The position numbers and the translations under genes are program-made. The notes below the pieces were generated by a model that ran no database searches, was not told the origin of the DNA, and saw only the letters and a program-made list of their open reading frames with translations. A DNA stretch of 13,696 bases from an uncultured Bacilli bacterium (lineage in GTDB: Bacteria > Bacillota_I > Bacilli_A > RF39 > UBA660): the NCBI GenBank assembly GCA_947630865.1, contig CANRJE010000027.1, positions 1 through 13,696 on the forward strand. Direction: 5' to 3'. This document shows positions 1 to 7,059 of the stretch, piece after piece. Numbering within the stretch: position 1 is the stretch's first letter; each line of letters starts with the position of its first letter.

Positions 1-1
1 A

Positions 2-19
2 GAGGCTGCTGAAAAAGTA
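2..19 (+). repeat. Left terminal inverted repeat of the IS
   Basis: 18 bp matching the reverse complement of 1676-1693 without mismatch. The match stops at position 20, which defines the inner edge of the repeat. Confidence 0.92.
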
Positions 20-39
20 TACAAAGATTACTGTAAAGA

Positions 40-68
40 AAGACAGTAGTCTTTTAATTTGGTATAAT
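40..68 (+). promoter_or_regulatory. Promoter of the IS transposase
   Basis: A -35-like aagaca (40-45) and a perfect -10 tataat (63-68) are separated by 17 bp. The start codon is at 95, giving a short leader with the ribosome binding site ggtgg at 86-90. Confidence 0.6.
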
Positions 69-94
69 AGTTATATAAGGACAATGGTGGTAGT

Positions 95-1585
95 ATGTTA
101 AAGAAAAGTAACCAATTAGAATTAAGTTTTAGTAATCATATTGAATTATATGATATATTAATTGAAAAAGATAATTTTTGGAGACAACTAAATGAAATAG
201 TAGATTTTTCATTTGTAGTAGAAATGCTAAAAGATAAATATTCAACAACAATGGGAAGAACAAGTGAAGATGTAATAAGAATGTTTAAATACTTACTTTT
301 AAAAACATATTATAAATTATCAGACAGAGGACTAGTAGAAAGAACAAAAACAGATATGTTATTTAAATATTTTCTGGACTATGAACCAGAGGAAACTAAA
401 TTAATAGATGCAAGTTTATTAACAGTATTTCGTCGGGAAAGATTATTAGATAATGATAATAATTTAATGGATAAATTAATAAGTAAGACAGTAGAAATAG
501 CAATAGAAAAAGGATTAATAGAAGTTAAAAATAAATTAATAGTAGATTCAACCCATACAAACGCAATGTATAGCCATATATCACCGAGAGAAGAATTAAT
601 AAGACAAGCCAAAGAACTTAGAAAATCAGTTTATAAAATAGATGAGAGTATGCATGATAAAATGCCTAAAAAAAGAGAAGCAACAGGATTATTAGAAGAT
701 CAAATAGAATATACAAAAGAACTTTTAAAAATAATAAAAAAAGACAAAAGATTTACCAAATTACCTGCAATAAAAGAACAAATAGATTTATTAGAAGAAA
801 CAATGACGGATACAGAATATGAAATAGAATATTCAAAGGACCAAGATGCTAAAGTAGGACATAAAACGGCAGATACTTCATTTTTTGGATACAAGACACA
901 TATAGCAATGACACCAGAAAGAATTATTACATCAGCTGCAATAACAACTGGAGAAAAACATGATGGAAAAGAGCTTATTGAATTAATAGAAAAAAGTGAA
1001 GATAATGGTATAGAAGTAGAAGCAGTTATAGGAGATGGAGCATATTCAGAAAAAGATAATTTAGATTATTGCAGTGAAAATAATATAAAAAATGTTAGCA
1101 AGTTAAGTAAATCAGTGACTCATGGTAATGGGAAAAATAAAGAAGATTTTGAATATAATAAAGATGCTGAAATGTATGTTTGCAAAGCTGGACATATGGC
1201 AATAAGAAAAGTAAAATCAGGAAGCAAAAAGTTAGAGCAAAATGTTGAAAGTTATTTTTTTGATGTGGAAAAATGTAAGCATTGTCCTTTTAAAGATGGT
1301 TGTTATAAAGATGGAGCAAAAACAAAAAGCTATAATGTAAAAATAAAAGATGATACACATATAAAACATATGGATTATATGGAAACAGAAGAATTTAAAA
1401 CTTTATATAAAGAAAGATATAAAATAGAAGCAAAAAATGCAGAATTAAAAAATAATTACAATTATGATAAAGCAAATGCCTGTGGAAAACTAGGTATTAC
1501 AATACAAGGGGCGACTACGCTCTTTTTAGCCAATATGAAACGAATAATTAAATTAAATGAAGAAAAAAATAAAAATATAAGGTAA
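95..1585 (+). CDS. IS1182-family DDE transposase
   Basis: This 496-residue protein catalyses cut-and-join movement of the surrounding element. The N-terminal ~130 residues resemble the InsH-type transposase N-terminal domain (DUF772). The DDE core follows: first Asp in VDSTHTNA (D151), second Asp in VIGDGAYS (D314), and a likely catalytic Glu in RYKIEAKNAE (E445). Between the second Asp and the Glu is a cysteine-rich insertion (C363, H367, C394, C397, C403) of the kind seen in IS1182-type transposases, probably metal binding. An Asp/Glu/Lys-rich helical stretch lies between the first and second Asp. The length is normal for the family and there is no frameshift or stop, so the enzyme should be functional. 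The start is supported by ggtgg four bases upstream. It is the only gene in the element. Confidence 0.93.
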   Translation: MLKKSNQLELSFSNHIELYDILIEKDNFWRQLNEIVDFSFVVEMLKDKYSTTMGRTSEDVIRMFKYLLLKTYYKLSDRGLVERTKTDMLFKYFLDYEPEETKLIDASLLTVFRRERLLDNDNNLMDKLISKTVEIAIEKGLIEVKNKLIVDSTHTNAMYSHISPREELIRQAKELRKSVYKIDESMHDKMPKKREATGLLEDQIEYTKELLKIIKKDKRFTKLPAIKEQIDLLEETMTDTEYEIEYSKDQDAKVGHKTADTSFFGYKTHIAMTPERIITSAAITTGEKHDGKELIELIEKSEDNGIEVEAVIGDGAYSEKDNLDYCSENNIKNVSKLSKSVTHGNGKNKEDFEYNKDAEMYVCKAGHMAIRKVKSGSKKLEQNVESYFFDVEKCKHCPFKDGCYKDGAKTKSYNVKIKDDTHIKHMDYMETEEFKTLYKERYKIEAKNAELKNNYNYDKANACGKLGITIQGATTLFLANMKRIIKLNEEKNKNIR

Positions 1586-1626
1586 ATAATTAACCTATAT
1601 TTGCAATTTTTTATAAAATTTACAGA

Positions 1627-1666
1627 AAAACTGATAAATAGAAGTTATATTCTAAATATCAGTTTT
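1627..1666 (+). terminator. Possible transposase terminator inside the IS
   Basis: aaaactgata (1627-1636) and tatcagtttt (1657-1666) form a 10-bp stem around a 20-base loop, 42 bases after the transposase stop. The stem is AT-rich and followed by gatttt rather than a clean T run, so termination would be weak. It may limit read-through into the adhesin operon. Confidence 0.4.
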
Positions 1667-1675
1667 GATTTTAAC

Positions 1676-1693
1676 TACTTTTTCAGCAGCCTC
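1676..1693 (-). repeat. Right terminal inverted repeat of the IS
   Basis: Perfect 18-bp partner of 2-19. It lies 33 bp upstream of the -35 box of the adhesin promoter, so the insertion is directly next to that regulatory region. Confidence 0.92.
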
Positions 1694-1725
1694 GATTAAA
1701 GACTTCTTTTTTTTCTAAAAAAATA

Positions 1726-1754
1726 TTGTATCTTTTTATTTTTAATGCTATAAT
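1726..1754 (+). promoter_or_regulatory. Promoter of the adhesin-sortase operon
   Basis: ttgtat (1726-1731), a 17-bp spacer and a perfect tataat (1749-1754) make a strong sigma-A-type promoter. The bases before the -35 (about 1708-1725) are almost pure A/T tracts and could act as an UP element. The ribosome binding site gagagg (1773-1778) precedes the ATG at 1785. Confidence 0.8.
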
Positions 1755-1784
1755 CAAATTATAATGATAATAGAGAGGTCAAAT

Positions 1785-4268
1785 ATGAAAAATAGAAAAC
1801 TTGTTACATTATTACCTGTATTTATTATATTAATGGGAGTTATTGTTGTTAGTGCATTTGGAGTTTCTTATTCAGCAGGAGAGTATTACTATGTACGAAG
1901 AAATATGCTTTCTCATCACTTTATAAGAAATAATATTGCTAATACAGCAAGTGGTACTATTTTAATTAAAACTGGTACTAGAACCTCAACATCGAGTGGT
2001 GATGTTAAAATAGTTTATTGTGCTGAACAGGGAGCAAATAATACTGCTAAAGCTCATACAAGGAGAGCACTTAGTACAGTTTCTACTGGATTAGTAAGTG
2101 ATAATGCAAAGAAAAAATTGAATGCATTTATGCAATATGCCTATCCTTATGCAACTTTAACTGAAATAAAAACGGCTTTAAAAGATCCAAGTAAAGGTAT
2201 TGGAGCAGGTACTTATAGCAAATATAATTTTGATAATTTAGATGCTCAAGAAAGTATGACAGCAGTTCAAGCATCAATTTGGAATGCAATAAAAAATACG
2301 AATGGTTTTACTTATGGAAAAACAGTTGGTAAAATTACAGATCAACGTAAATATAAAGCATTTGCTGATGACCCAATTAACTGGGAAAGTTGTGGAGGTT
2401 ATCATATAGGACGTGGTAAACATGCAACCGTTTTAAATTCTGAAGAATCTTCTTGGTATTCTTCATCTGGTTGTAATGCTGGTGGAGATTTCTACAAATA
2501 TGTCTTTAATGTTAAAAATGATGGTTTATCCGATGAAAGAATTAATACTTTAATAAATTGGTATGCAGGTCTAGAATCTAAGGTTTCATCTTCCGTTTCC
2601 GCACCTAATGTAACCGTTAAGTCTTCACATTTCCAAAATGCTGGAGCAACTTTAACTTTAGATGTTACACTTGATTCTGGTGGAGTAGCTTATGATGTTA
2701 CTTTCTATAATCAAGATGGAGGAGAAGTTTTAAGTCAACAACATGTTAATGCTGAAGAATCTACTAATAAACAATTTCAAATTACTGAATTACCACTTAC
2801 AACAACAAGAGTAGATGCTAAAGTAACTATTCCAGGTGTTGCTAAAGCTATTTACTATTATCAAGGTAGCGGACAAGATTGGATTGGTGTTGATACTGAA
2901 GCAGATAATGTTAATCTTACACTTCCAATTTTAAATAATGGTAATGGTCAAATTATAGTTTATAAAATTTCTGATGGTAGTGTAAATGTTGATGTACAAT
3001 ATTCACCTGTTGGAGATAAGTGTAGTACTGCTAAAGATGGTTGCTTATCTGGTGCTTATTTCATTTTATATTCTAGTGATAAGACAACAATTATTAAAGA
3101 ATTTATTTCAACGAAAAGTAGTTTTACAATAACTAATTTACCAGATGGTACATATTATTTATATGAACAAGATCCACCTTATGGATATACAAAATATGAT
3201 AGCAATAAAACTAATGTTGATTCAGATGGATTTATAAAAATTGAAATTAAAAGTGGAAATACTGGCTATGTTACAGTTAACAATGATTTGATAAAAATTT
3301 GCTTTAAAAAGGTTGATAAATTTACACAACAACCATTAGATGGTGCTCAATTTAGAATAGAAGATGCAGAAGGAAGTACCTATGAACAAATTATTACTTC
3401 ATCACAGCAACCAGAGTACTGCTTACAAGAAAGACAATTTGATTCAGGATATTATTATTTAGTTGAAGAAGAAGCACCTGCTAATTATATTAAGAGTACG
3501 AAAAAGTATAAATTTGCAGTTGGTAAATTTAATCCAGACGATGTAGCAGTTGAACTTCAAGGTGATGATATCGAAACATTAGAAACTAGAGAAAATGTTG
3601 TAACGATTGAGAATAAACCAGGCACAGTTATTACTAAAACAGATGTATCAACAGGTAAATGTGTAGAGGGTGCTAAACTTACTATTAAGGATCAAAAAGG
3701 TGATACAGTTGATACTTGGACTTCTACTTGTGAAGATGGAAAAGATACTCATTTAGTTGAACTTAAGGAAGGTACTTATACTCTTGTTGAAGAATTAGCT
3801 CCAAGTGGTTATGCAACAGCTGAATCAATCGAGTTTACAATTGATGCTCAAGGTAAGACAACTACATCATTGAATATGAAAGATGCACCAATTGAAGCTT
3901 GTTTCTTAAAAGTAAGTGCAGATGCAGAAGAAGGATTGGTTGGTGCAGAATTTGAAATATATCGAGAAGATGGAACATTATACCAAAAATTCGTATCTGA
4001 TACTGTTGCAACTTGTTTCCAATATATGCCAGTTGGTAAATATACAGTTAAAGAAACAAAAGCACCTAAGGGTTATAAAAAATTGGATAAAGATATAACA
4101 ATTGAAGTTAAAGATAGCAATGAAACTCAAACATTTGAAATTGAAAACGAAATGGAAGTTCCAAAGACAGATATGGATGCTTCACAAATTGTTCTAATCG
4201 TTGCTTCAATCTTCATGATATTTGGTTTAGGATTGGTTGCTTATTATGGCTACAAGCGAGAAGCGTAA
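1785..4268 (+). CDS. LPxTG-like thioester-domain surface adhesin with SpaA repeats
   Basis: An 827-residue surface protein. The ATG at 1785 is chosen because gagagg sits just upstream; an in-frame ATG at 1764 would lie before that site. In order: signal peptide/hydrophobic segment (about 6-27); thioester domain (about 70-262) with the bond-forming Cys in VYCAEQG (C79) and Gln in VQASIW (Q162), matching the YC and TQxAIW-type motifs of Gram-positive thioester adhesins; a beta-rich linker (about 270-385); four SpaA/CnaB-like domains starting near 388, 503, 614 and 703. Each has a Lys/Glu/Asn set expected for an intramolecular isopeptide bond (K394/E461/N500, K509/E561/N610, K618/E669/N697, K709/E757/N788). 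The C-terminus has VPKTD (792-796), a hydrophobic span and a KREA tail: a sorting signal with D in place of G. Ten further cysteines occur in pairs. It probably bonds covalently to a host or matrix amine. The sortase gene overlaps its 3' end. Confidence 0.88.
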   Translation: MKNRKLVTLLPVFIILMGVIVVSAFGVSYSAGEYYYVRRNMLSHHFIRNNIANTASGTILIKTGTRTSTSSGDVKIVYCAEQGANNTAKAHTRRALSTVSTGLVSDNAKKKLNAFMQYAYPYATLTEIKTALKDPSKGIGAGTYSKYNFDNLDAQESMTAVQASIWNAIKNTNGFTYGKTVGKITDQRKYKAFADDPINWESCGGYHIGRGKHATVLNSEESSWYSSSGCNAGGDFYKYVFNVKNDGLSDERINTLINWYAGLESKVSSSVSAPNVTVKSSHFQNAGATLTLDVTLDSGGVAYDVTFYNQDGGEVLSQQHVNAEESTNKQFQITELPLTTTRVDAKVTIPGVAKAIYYYQGSGQDWIGVDTEADNVNLTLPILNNGNGQIIVYKISDGSVNVDVQYSPVGDKCSTAKDGCLSGAYFILYSSDKTTIIKEFISTKSSFTITNLPDGTYYLYEQDPPYGYTKYDSNKTNVDSDGFIKIEIKSGNTGYVTVNNDLIKICFKKVDKFTQQPLDGAQFRIEDAEGSTYEQIITSSQQPEYCLQERQFDSGYYYLVEEEAPANYIKSTKKYKFAVGKFNPDDVAVELQGDDIETLETRENVVTIENKPGTVITKTDVSTGKCVEGAKLTIKDQKGDTVDTWTSTCEDGKDTHLVELKEGTYTLVEELAPSGYATAESIEFTIDAQGKTTTSLNMKDAPIEACFLKVSADAEEGLVGAEFEIYREDGTLYQKFVSDTVATCFQYMPVGKYTVKETKAPKGYKKLDKDITIEVKDSNETQTFEIENEMEVPKTDMDASQIVLIVASIFMIFGLGLVAYYGYKREA

Positions 4269-4911
4269 AATAAAAGCAGAGACCATACTTGTTATAGTAG
4301 GGTCTCTCTTACTAATAATATCTTTAATTTTATTTCATTATGAAAAAATATTGGAAATAAAAGATCAAATTGTTAATAATATAGAAGCAGAAAAATATAA
4401 AGAAAATACATCTTTTAATAATGAAGTTACAGTTAATATTGATGTTGATTATGTTGATTCAAACTCTGATAAACCTAAACAGCCAACTACTGAAGGTTCT
4501 CCAAATTATATTGGTTTTTTAGAAATTGATAAAATTAATTTAAGACAGGGTTTGCTTCCTAAAGAATCTTATTATAATAACGTTAATTTTCATGTTCAAA
4601 TTTTACCACTTGCTGATTATCCAGATGTAATTGGAGGAAACTTTATTTTAGCTGGACATTCTGGTAGTGGAAGTATTGCTTATTTTAGAAATTTATATCA
4701 ATTAAGTTTAGGAGACGAGGCTAAAGTATATTATAAGAGTAAATTATATCGTTATAAAATTGTGAATATTTATAAACAAGCAAAAGATGGTGCTTTAAAT
4801 GTTTATAGAGATGCAACTGTATCAACTTTAACATTAATTACTTGTACCAAAAACGATAAAAAATCTCAAACAGTATATATTTTAGAATTAGTGGGGGTAG
4901 AATCATATTAG
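4246..4911 (+). CDS. Sortase, partner of the upstream adhesin
   Basis: A membrane-anchored transpeptidase of about 221 residues, probably joining the upstream adhesin to the wall or to other subunits. It has one N-terminal membrane segment (about 14-30), a linker, then the sortase barrel. The catalytic His is in LAGHSGSG (H138) and the Cys in LITCTKND (C200). The usual catalytic Arg after the Cys is absent: the strand reads KSQTVYI, with Gln (Q208) where Arg is expected and no Arg anywhere after the Cys. Sortase class is not clear to me. The start is uncertain: ATG at 4246 is preferred, but an in-frame TTG at 4237 is closer to agga (4229-4232). Either way the gene overlaps the adhesin by 23-32 bases, implying translational coupling and a dedicated pair. 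The stop at 4909-4911 abuts the next ribosome binding site. Confidence 0.88.
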   Translation: MATSEKRKIKAETILVIVGSLLLIISLILFHYEKILEIKDQIVNNIEAEKYKENTSFNNEVTVNIDVDYVDSNSDKPKQPTTEGSPNYIGFLEIDKINLRQGLLPKESYYNNVNFHVQILPLADYPDVIGGNFILAGHSGSGSIAYFRNLYQLSLGDEAKVYYKSKLYRYKIVNIYKQAKDGALNVYRDATVSTLTLITCTKNDKKSQTVYILELVGVESY

Positions 4912-4919
4912 GAGGAGTT

Positions 4920-5417
4920 ATGTTTAAAGATCCTTTTATAATTAGTAGTTTTATTTTTGCTATTACTTTCTTTTTGATTTTACTCTTGAACCATACTTTA
5001 AAAAATAGACTACTTAAATTAGTATTATTGCTTTTAGGATTTACTTGTTTTGTTTTAATTTTAGTTTTTGATAATCCTTATATATATCAATTATTACGTT
5101 TTTTGATTGCTTATTTTTGGTATCCGGATTATTTAACTTTTGTGACTGTTATTTTATTATCAGTTTTAATATTTATCTATACAATATTAAGAGAAAAGAA
5201 GAGTTTATTAAAAAAGATTCTTAATTATATTATGTTTTCAATTGCTTTTTGTACGTATATAATTTTTCAAAGAATAGATATAAATCCTGAATCATACACT
5301 AGTTTATATTCTAGTGATAGTTTGATAGTAATGCGTATTTTAACAATTAGTTTTGCAGTATGGATTTTAATAACAATAATTATAAATATAATAAAAAGAG
5401 GTAAAGATGAAAAGTAG
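4920..5417 (+). CDS. Multi-pass membrane protein in the sortase operon, unknown function
   Basis: A 165-residue, strongly hydrophobic protein that I do not recognise. Hydrophobic spans lie at about 6-24, 31-50, 71-90, 101-118 and 135-158, with an extra weak one near 57-68, giving roughly five membrane passes. Basic residues flank several spans and the C-terminus (KRGKDEK) is probably cytoplasmic. No catalytic motif is visible. A very strong ribosome binding site (ggaggag, 4911-4917) overlaps the sortase stop codon, so the gene is translated in series with the sortase. Its place suggests an accessory role in adhesin export, assembly or sortase function, but this is inference from context only. 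Confidence 0.75.
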   Translation: MFKDPFIISSFIFAITFFLILLLNHTLKNRLLKLVLLLLGFTCFVLILVFDNPYIYQLLRFLIAYFWYPDYLTFVTVILLSVLIFIYTILREKKSLLKKILNYIMFSIAFCTYIIFQRIDINPESYTSLYSSDSLIVMRILTISFAVWILITIIINIIKRGKDEK

Positions 5418-5829
5418 ATATATATATATGAAAGTTTTAGGCTTATTATTAGTAATTGTTGGATTCAGTTATAGTTTAACAAGTTTCAACAATTTTTTCT
5501 CTTATATTTTTGAAACTAAAATATTTCCAGAAAATTTAAATATATATTTGATGTCAGTTGGTTTAATTATACCATTGTCAATGTTCGTATATGGTGTTTA
5601 CTTTTATTTTTATACAGATTTTAATATAACCAAAATAAGTAAATTAATTTTTGGTTATAATTTATTTCTTTTAGTAATATCAGCAATAATTGCAATTTTT
5701 AATGGTATGAATTTATTAGCTGAATCAAGTTTTTTTCAACTTTTTGAGTTTATACATTATACTTTTTCATACTTTGCATTTTTCCTTTCTATTATGGGAT
5801 TATATGGTTGTTTTAAATATAAGTTTTAA
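5407..5829 (+). CDS. Small membrane protein, last gene of the sortase operon
   Basis: A 140-residue hydrophobic protein that I do not recognise, with about four membrane spans (8-26, 48-69, 78-99, 113-136) and short loops. It has no cysteine or histidine cluster or enzyme motif. The gene overlaps the preceding membrane protein by 11 bases, and agagg (5397-5401) supports the ATG at 5407; an internal ATG at 5428 is possible but lacks a good site. Overlap and orientation place it in the same transcript as the adhesin and sortase. It might pair with the upstream membrane protein as a two-subunit complex; that is a guess from the overlap. Confidence 0.72.
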   Translation: MKSRYIYMKVLGLLLVIVGFSYSLTSFNNFFSYIFETKIFPENLNIYLMSVGLIIPLSMFVYGVYFYFYTDFNITKISKLIFGYNLFLLVISAIIAIFNGMNLLAESSFFQLFEFIHYTFSYFAFFLSIMGLYGCFKYKF

Positions 5830-5835
5830 GTCTAC

Positions 5836-5860
5836 TTGACTATTCTTGACAATTGTAGAC
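5836..5860 (+). repeat. Short direct repeats upstream of the NlpC/P60 promoter
   Basis: tctacttgac (5831-5840) and tattcttgac (5841-5850) match at 8 of 10 positions and are followed in phase by aattgtagac (5851-5860). The core ttgac/ttgac/tagac recurs every 10 bp, one helical turn, just before the likely -35 box. This is the arrangement of a regulator binding array, but no regulator can be named. Confidence 0.4.
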
Positions 5861-5869
5861 AATTAGTAT

Positions 5870-5898
5870 TTGACCTTAATTCATTTTTTTGTTATCAT
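5870..5898 (+). promoter_or_regulatory. Promoter of the NlpC/P60 hydrolase gene
   Basis: ttgacc (5870-5875) and tatcat (5893-5898) are each one base from consensus and separated by 17 bp. Transcription should start near 5905, giving a leader of about 48 bases. The leader opens with a 7-bp hairpin, atgtgtt (5904-5910) with aacacat (5923-5929), just before the ribosome binding site. Confidence 0.7.
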
Positions 5899-5952
5899 AG
5901 TAAATGTGTTCAAAAAAAATGAAACACATATAATATAGAGGTGTCTAAAAAT

Positions 5953-6978
5953 ATGAATACAAAAAAGAAATTAAATTGTTACCTGTATAGCAATTTAATT
6001 GTATGTTTTTTATCTTTGAATTTCTTTGTAAATTCTAAAACAACTACTTTAGTAGCTGCAACAAAAGATAAAGGGGTATTTAGTAACATATATAGGGCTG
6101 TAGAAGTTTTAGCTTATAATCAGGAACAAGTTGAAGAAGTAGAAGTTGCTCCTATAAATAATGAAACTTCAAAACCAGAGACAACGAAAATAAATGTTGG
6201 AGTAAGAACGGTAACTAGTAAAAAAGTTATTCCTTATATAAAGCCTAGTTATGATAGTGTAACGGGAAGTAATTTAGTTTCTTATGCGAAACATTACTTA
6301 GGGCTCCGTTACGTATCAGCTGGTAGATCTTTGAAAACTGGTACGGATTGTAGTGGCTTTACAATGCTTATTTATAGAGAGTTTGGAATAAGTTTAGGAC
6401 CAACAGTGTCAAGTCAGATTTATAGTGGTAAATATGTTAGTAAATCTGATTTAAAACCAGGAGATTTAGTTTTCTATGGTAATGGTTCTGGAAGAGCAAG
6501 TCACGTAGCTATTTACATGGGTAATGGTATGATTATTCATCAATCGAATCCTCGTGATGGTGTAAAAATTAGTTCACTTAATATAATGGTTTATATAACT
6601 GCTCGAAGAGTTATCTTTGAAAAACCTAAACCAAAAGTAGAAATTAAAAAAGAGGAAACTGTTAAGCCTAATGTAAGTGAAGAGAAACCATCACCAAGTG
6701 AAGAAAAAGATAAAAATGATGAGAAAGAATCAACAGTTCCAAGTACACCAGATGTTAATGAAACTCCTGAAGTTCAAGAAAAGCCAACGGATCCTGAAAC
6801 ACAAGTAGATCCAAATCCATCTGAACCAGTTAATCCACCAACGGAATCTAAACCAGAGGAAGATAAAAAAGAAGAAACACCACCTGTTCAGGATAATCAA
6901 AACGATACAAATAATCAATCATCAGAAGCAAATGATTCTAATAAATCCGAAACAGATACATCAACTAATCTAGAGTAA
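5953..6978 (+). CDS. Secreted NlpC/P60 peptidoglycan hydrolase with acidic proline-rich tail
   Basis: A 341-residue secreted cysteine peptidase expected to cut peptide bonds in peptidoglycan stem peptides, typically for wall turnover or cell separation. An N-terminal hydrophobic segment (about 10-27, ending near VNSKTTTLVAA) serves as signal peptide. A linker leads to the NlpC/P60 domain (about 105-225): catalytic Cys in TDCSGF (C133), His in ASHVAIYMGNG (H184) and a third residue in MIIHQSNP (H196). The last ~110 residues are low-complexity, rich in Pro, Glu, Lys, Thr and Asp, with no sorting signal, wall-binding repeat or membrane anchor. ATG at 5953 is preferred with agagg at 5937-5941; an in-frame GTG at 5941 overlaps that site and is less likely. 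It has its own promoter, separate from the sortase operon. Confidence 0.88.
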   Translation: MNTKKKLNCYLYSNLIVCFLSLNFFVNSKTTTLVAATKDKGVFSNIYRAVEVLAYNQEQVEEVEVAPINNETSKPETTKINVGVRTVTSKKVIPYIKPSYDSVTGSNLVSYAKHYLGLRYVSAGRSLKTGTDCSGFTMLIYREFGISLGPTVSSQIYSGKYVSKSDLKPGDLVFYGNGSGRASHVAIYMGNGMIIHQSNPRDGVKISSLNIMVYITARRVIFEKPKPKVEIKKEETVKPNVSEEKPSPSEEKDKNDEKESTVPSTPDVNETPEVQEKPTDPETQVDPNPSEPVNPPTESKPEEDKKEETPPVQDNQNDTNNQSSEANDSNKSETDTSTNLE

Positions 6979-7017
6979 AAAATTATAAATTAGTATATAA
7001 TATAAAGAAAAAGGGTA

Positions 7018-7046
7018 TTGAAAAAACATTAAAAATGTTATATAAT
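7018..7046 (+). promoter_or_regulatory. Promoter of tRNA-Arg
   Basis: ttgaaa (7018-7023) and a perfect tataat (7041-7046) are 17 bp apart, placing the start of transcription a few bases before the tRNA at 7060. The spacer holds a perfect dyad, aacatt-aaa-aatgtt (7025-7039). Confidence 0.8.
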
Positions 7047-7059
7047 ACTCTTGTTATTT

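Larger units (their letters stand above)
2..1693 (+). mobile_element. Complete IS1182-family insertion sequence
   Basis: The element is bounded by perfect 18-bp inverted repeats: the left end at 2-19 reads gaggctgctgaaaaagta and the right end at 1676-1693 is its exact reverse complement. Between them lies one full-length transposase gene with its own promoter and a possible terminator, so the copy looks intact and potentially active. The family call rests on the transposase architecture (N-terminal InsH-like domain, DDE core, Cys-rich insertion). The target-site duplication cannot be checked because the window starts one base before the left repeat. The frame starting at position 2 is open through the left repeat to a TAG at 47-49; this could end a gene the IS landed in, or be chance. 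Confidence 0.9.

Noticed and set aside
2..49. Open frame from the window edge ending at TAG 47-49 as the tail of a real gene interrupted by the IS
   Set aside because: The first 18 bases of this frame are the IS terminal repeat and the rest is IS sequence, so it is not host coding DNA; the upstream side is not in the window.
3916..4098. Second 60-residue reading frame inside the adhesin gene
   Set aside because: It lies wholly within a well-supported gene in another frame, has no ribosome binding site and a lysine-rich sequence typical of shifted AT-rich coding DNA.
5830..5860. Terminator of the sortase operon formed by gtctac (5830-5835) and gtagac (5855-5860)
   Set aside because: The stem is only 6 bp around a 19-base loop and no T run follows; the sequence is better explained by the phased direct repeats.
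5888..5906. WalR-type box (TGTWAH-N5-TGTWAH) before the NlpC/P60 gene
   Set aside because: tgttat is present at the first half-site but the second half reads taaatg, which does not match; the first half also overlaps the -10 box.
6730..6918. Minus-strand frame opposite the NlpC/P60 tail
   Set aside because: Its Trp/Phe/Ile-rich sequence is the mirror of the proline/glutamate codons of the real tail; no start signals.
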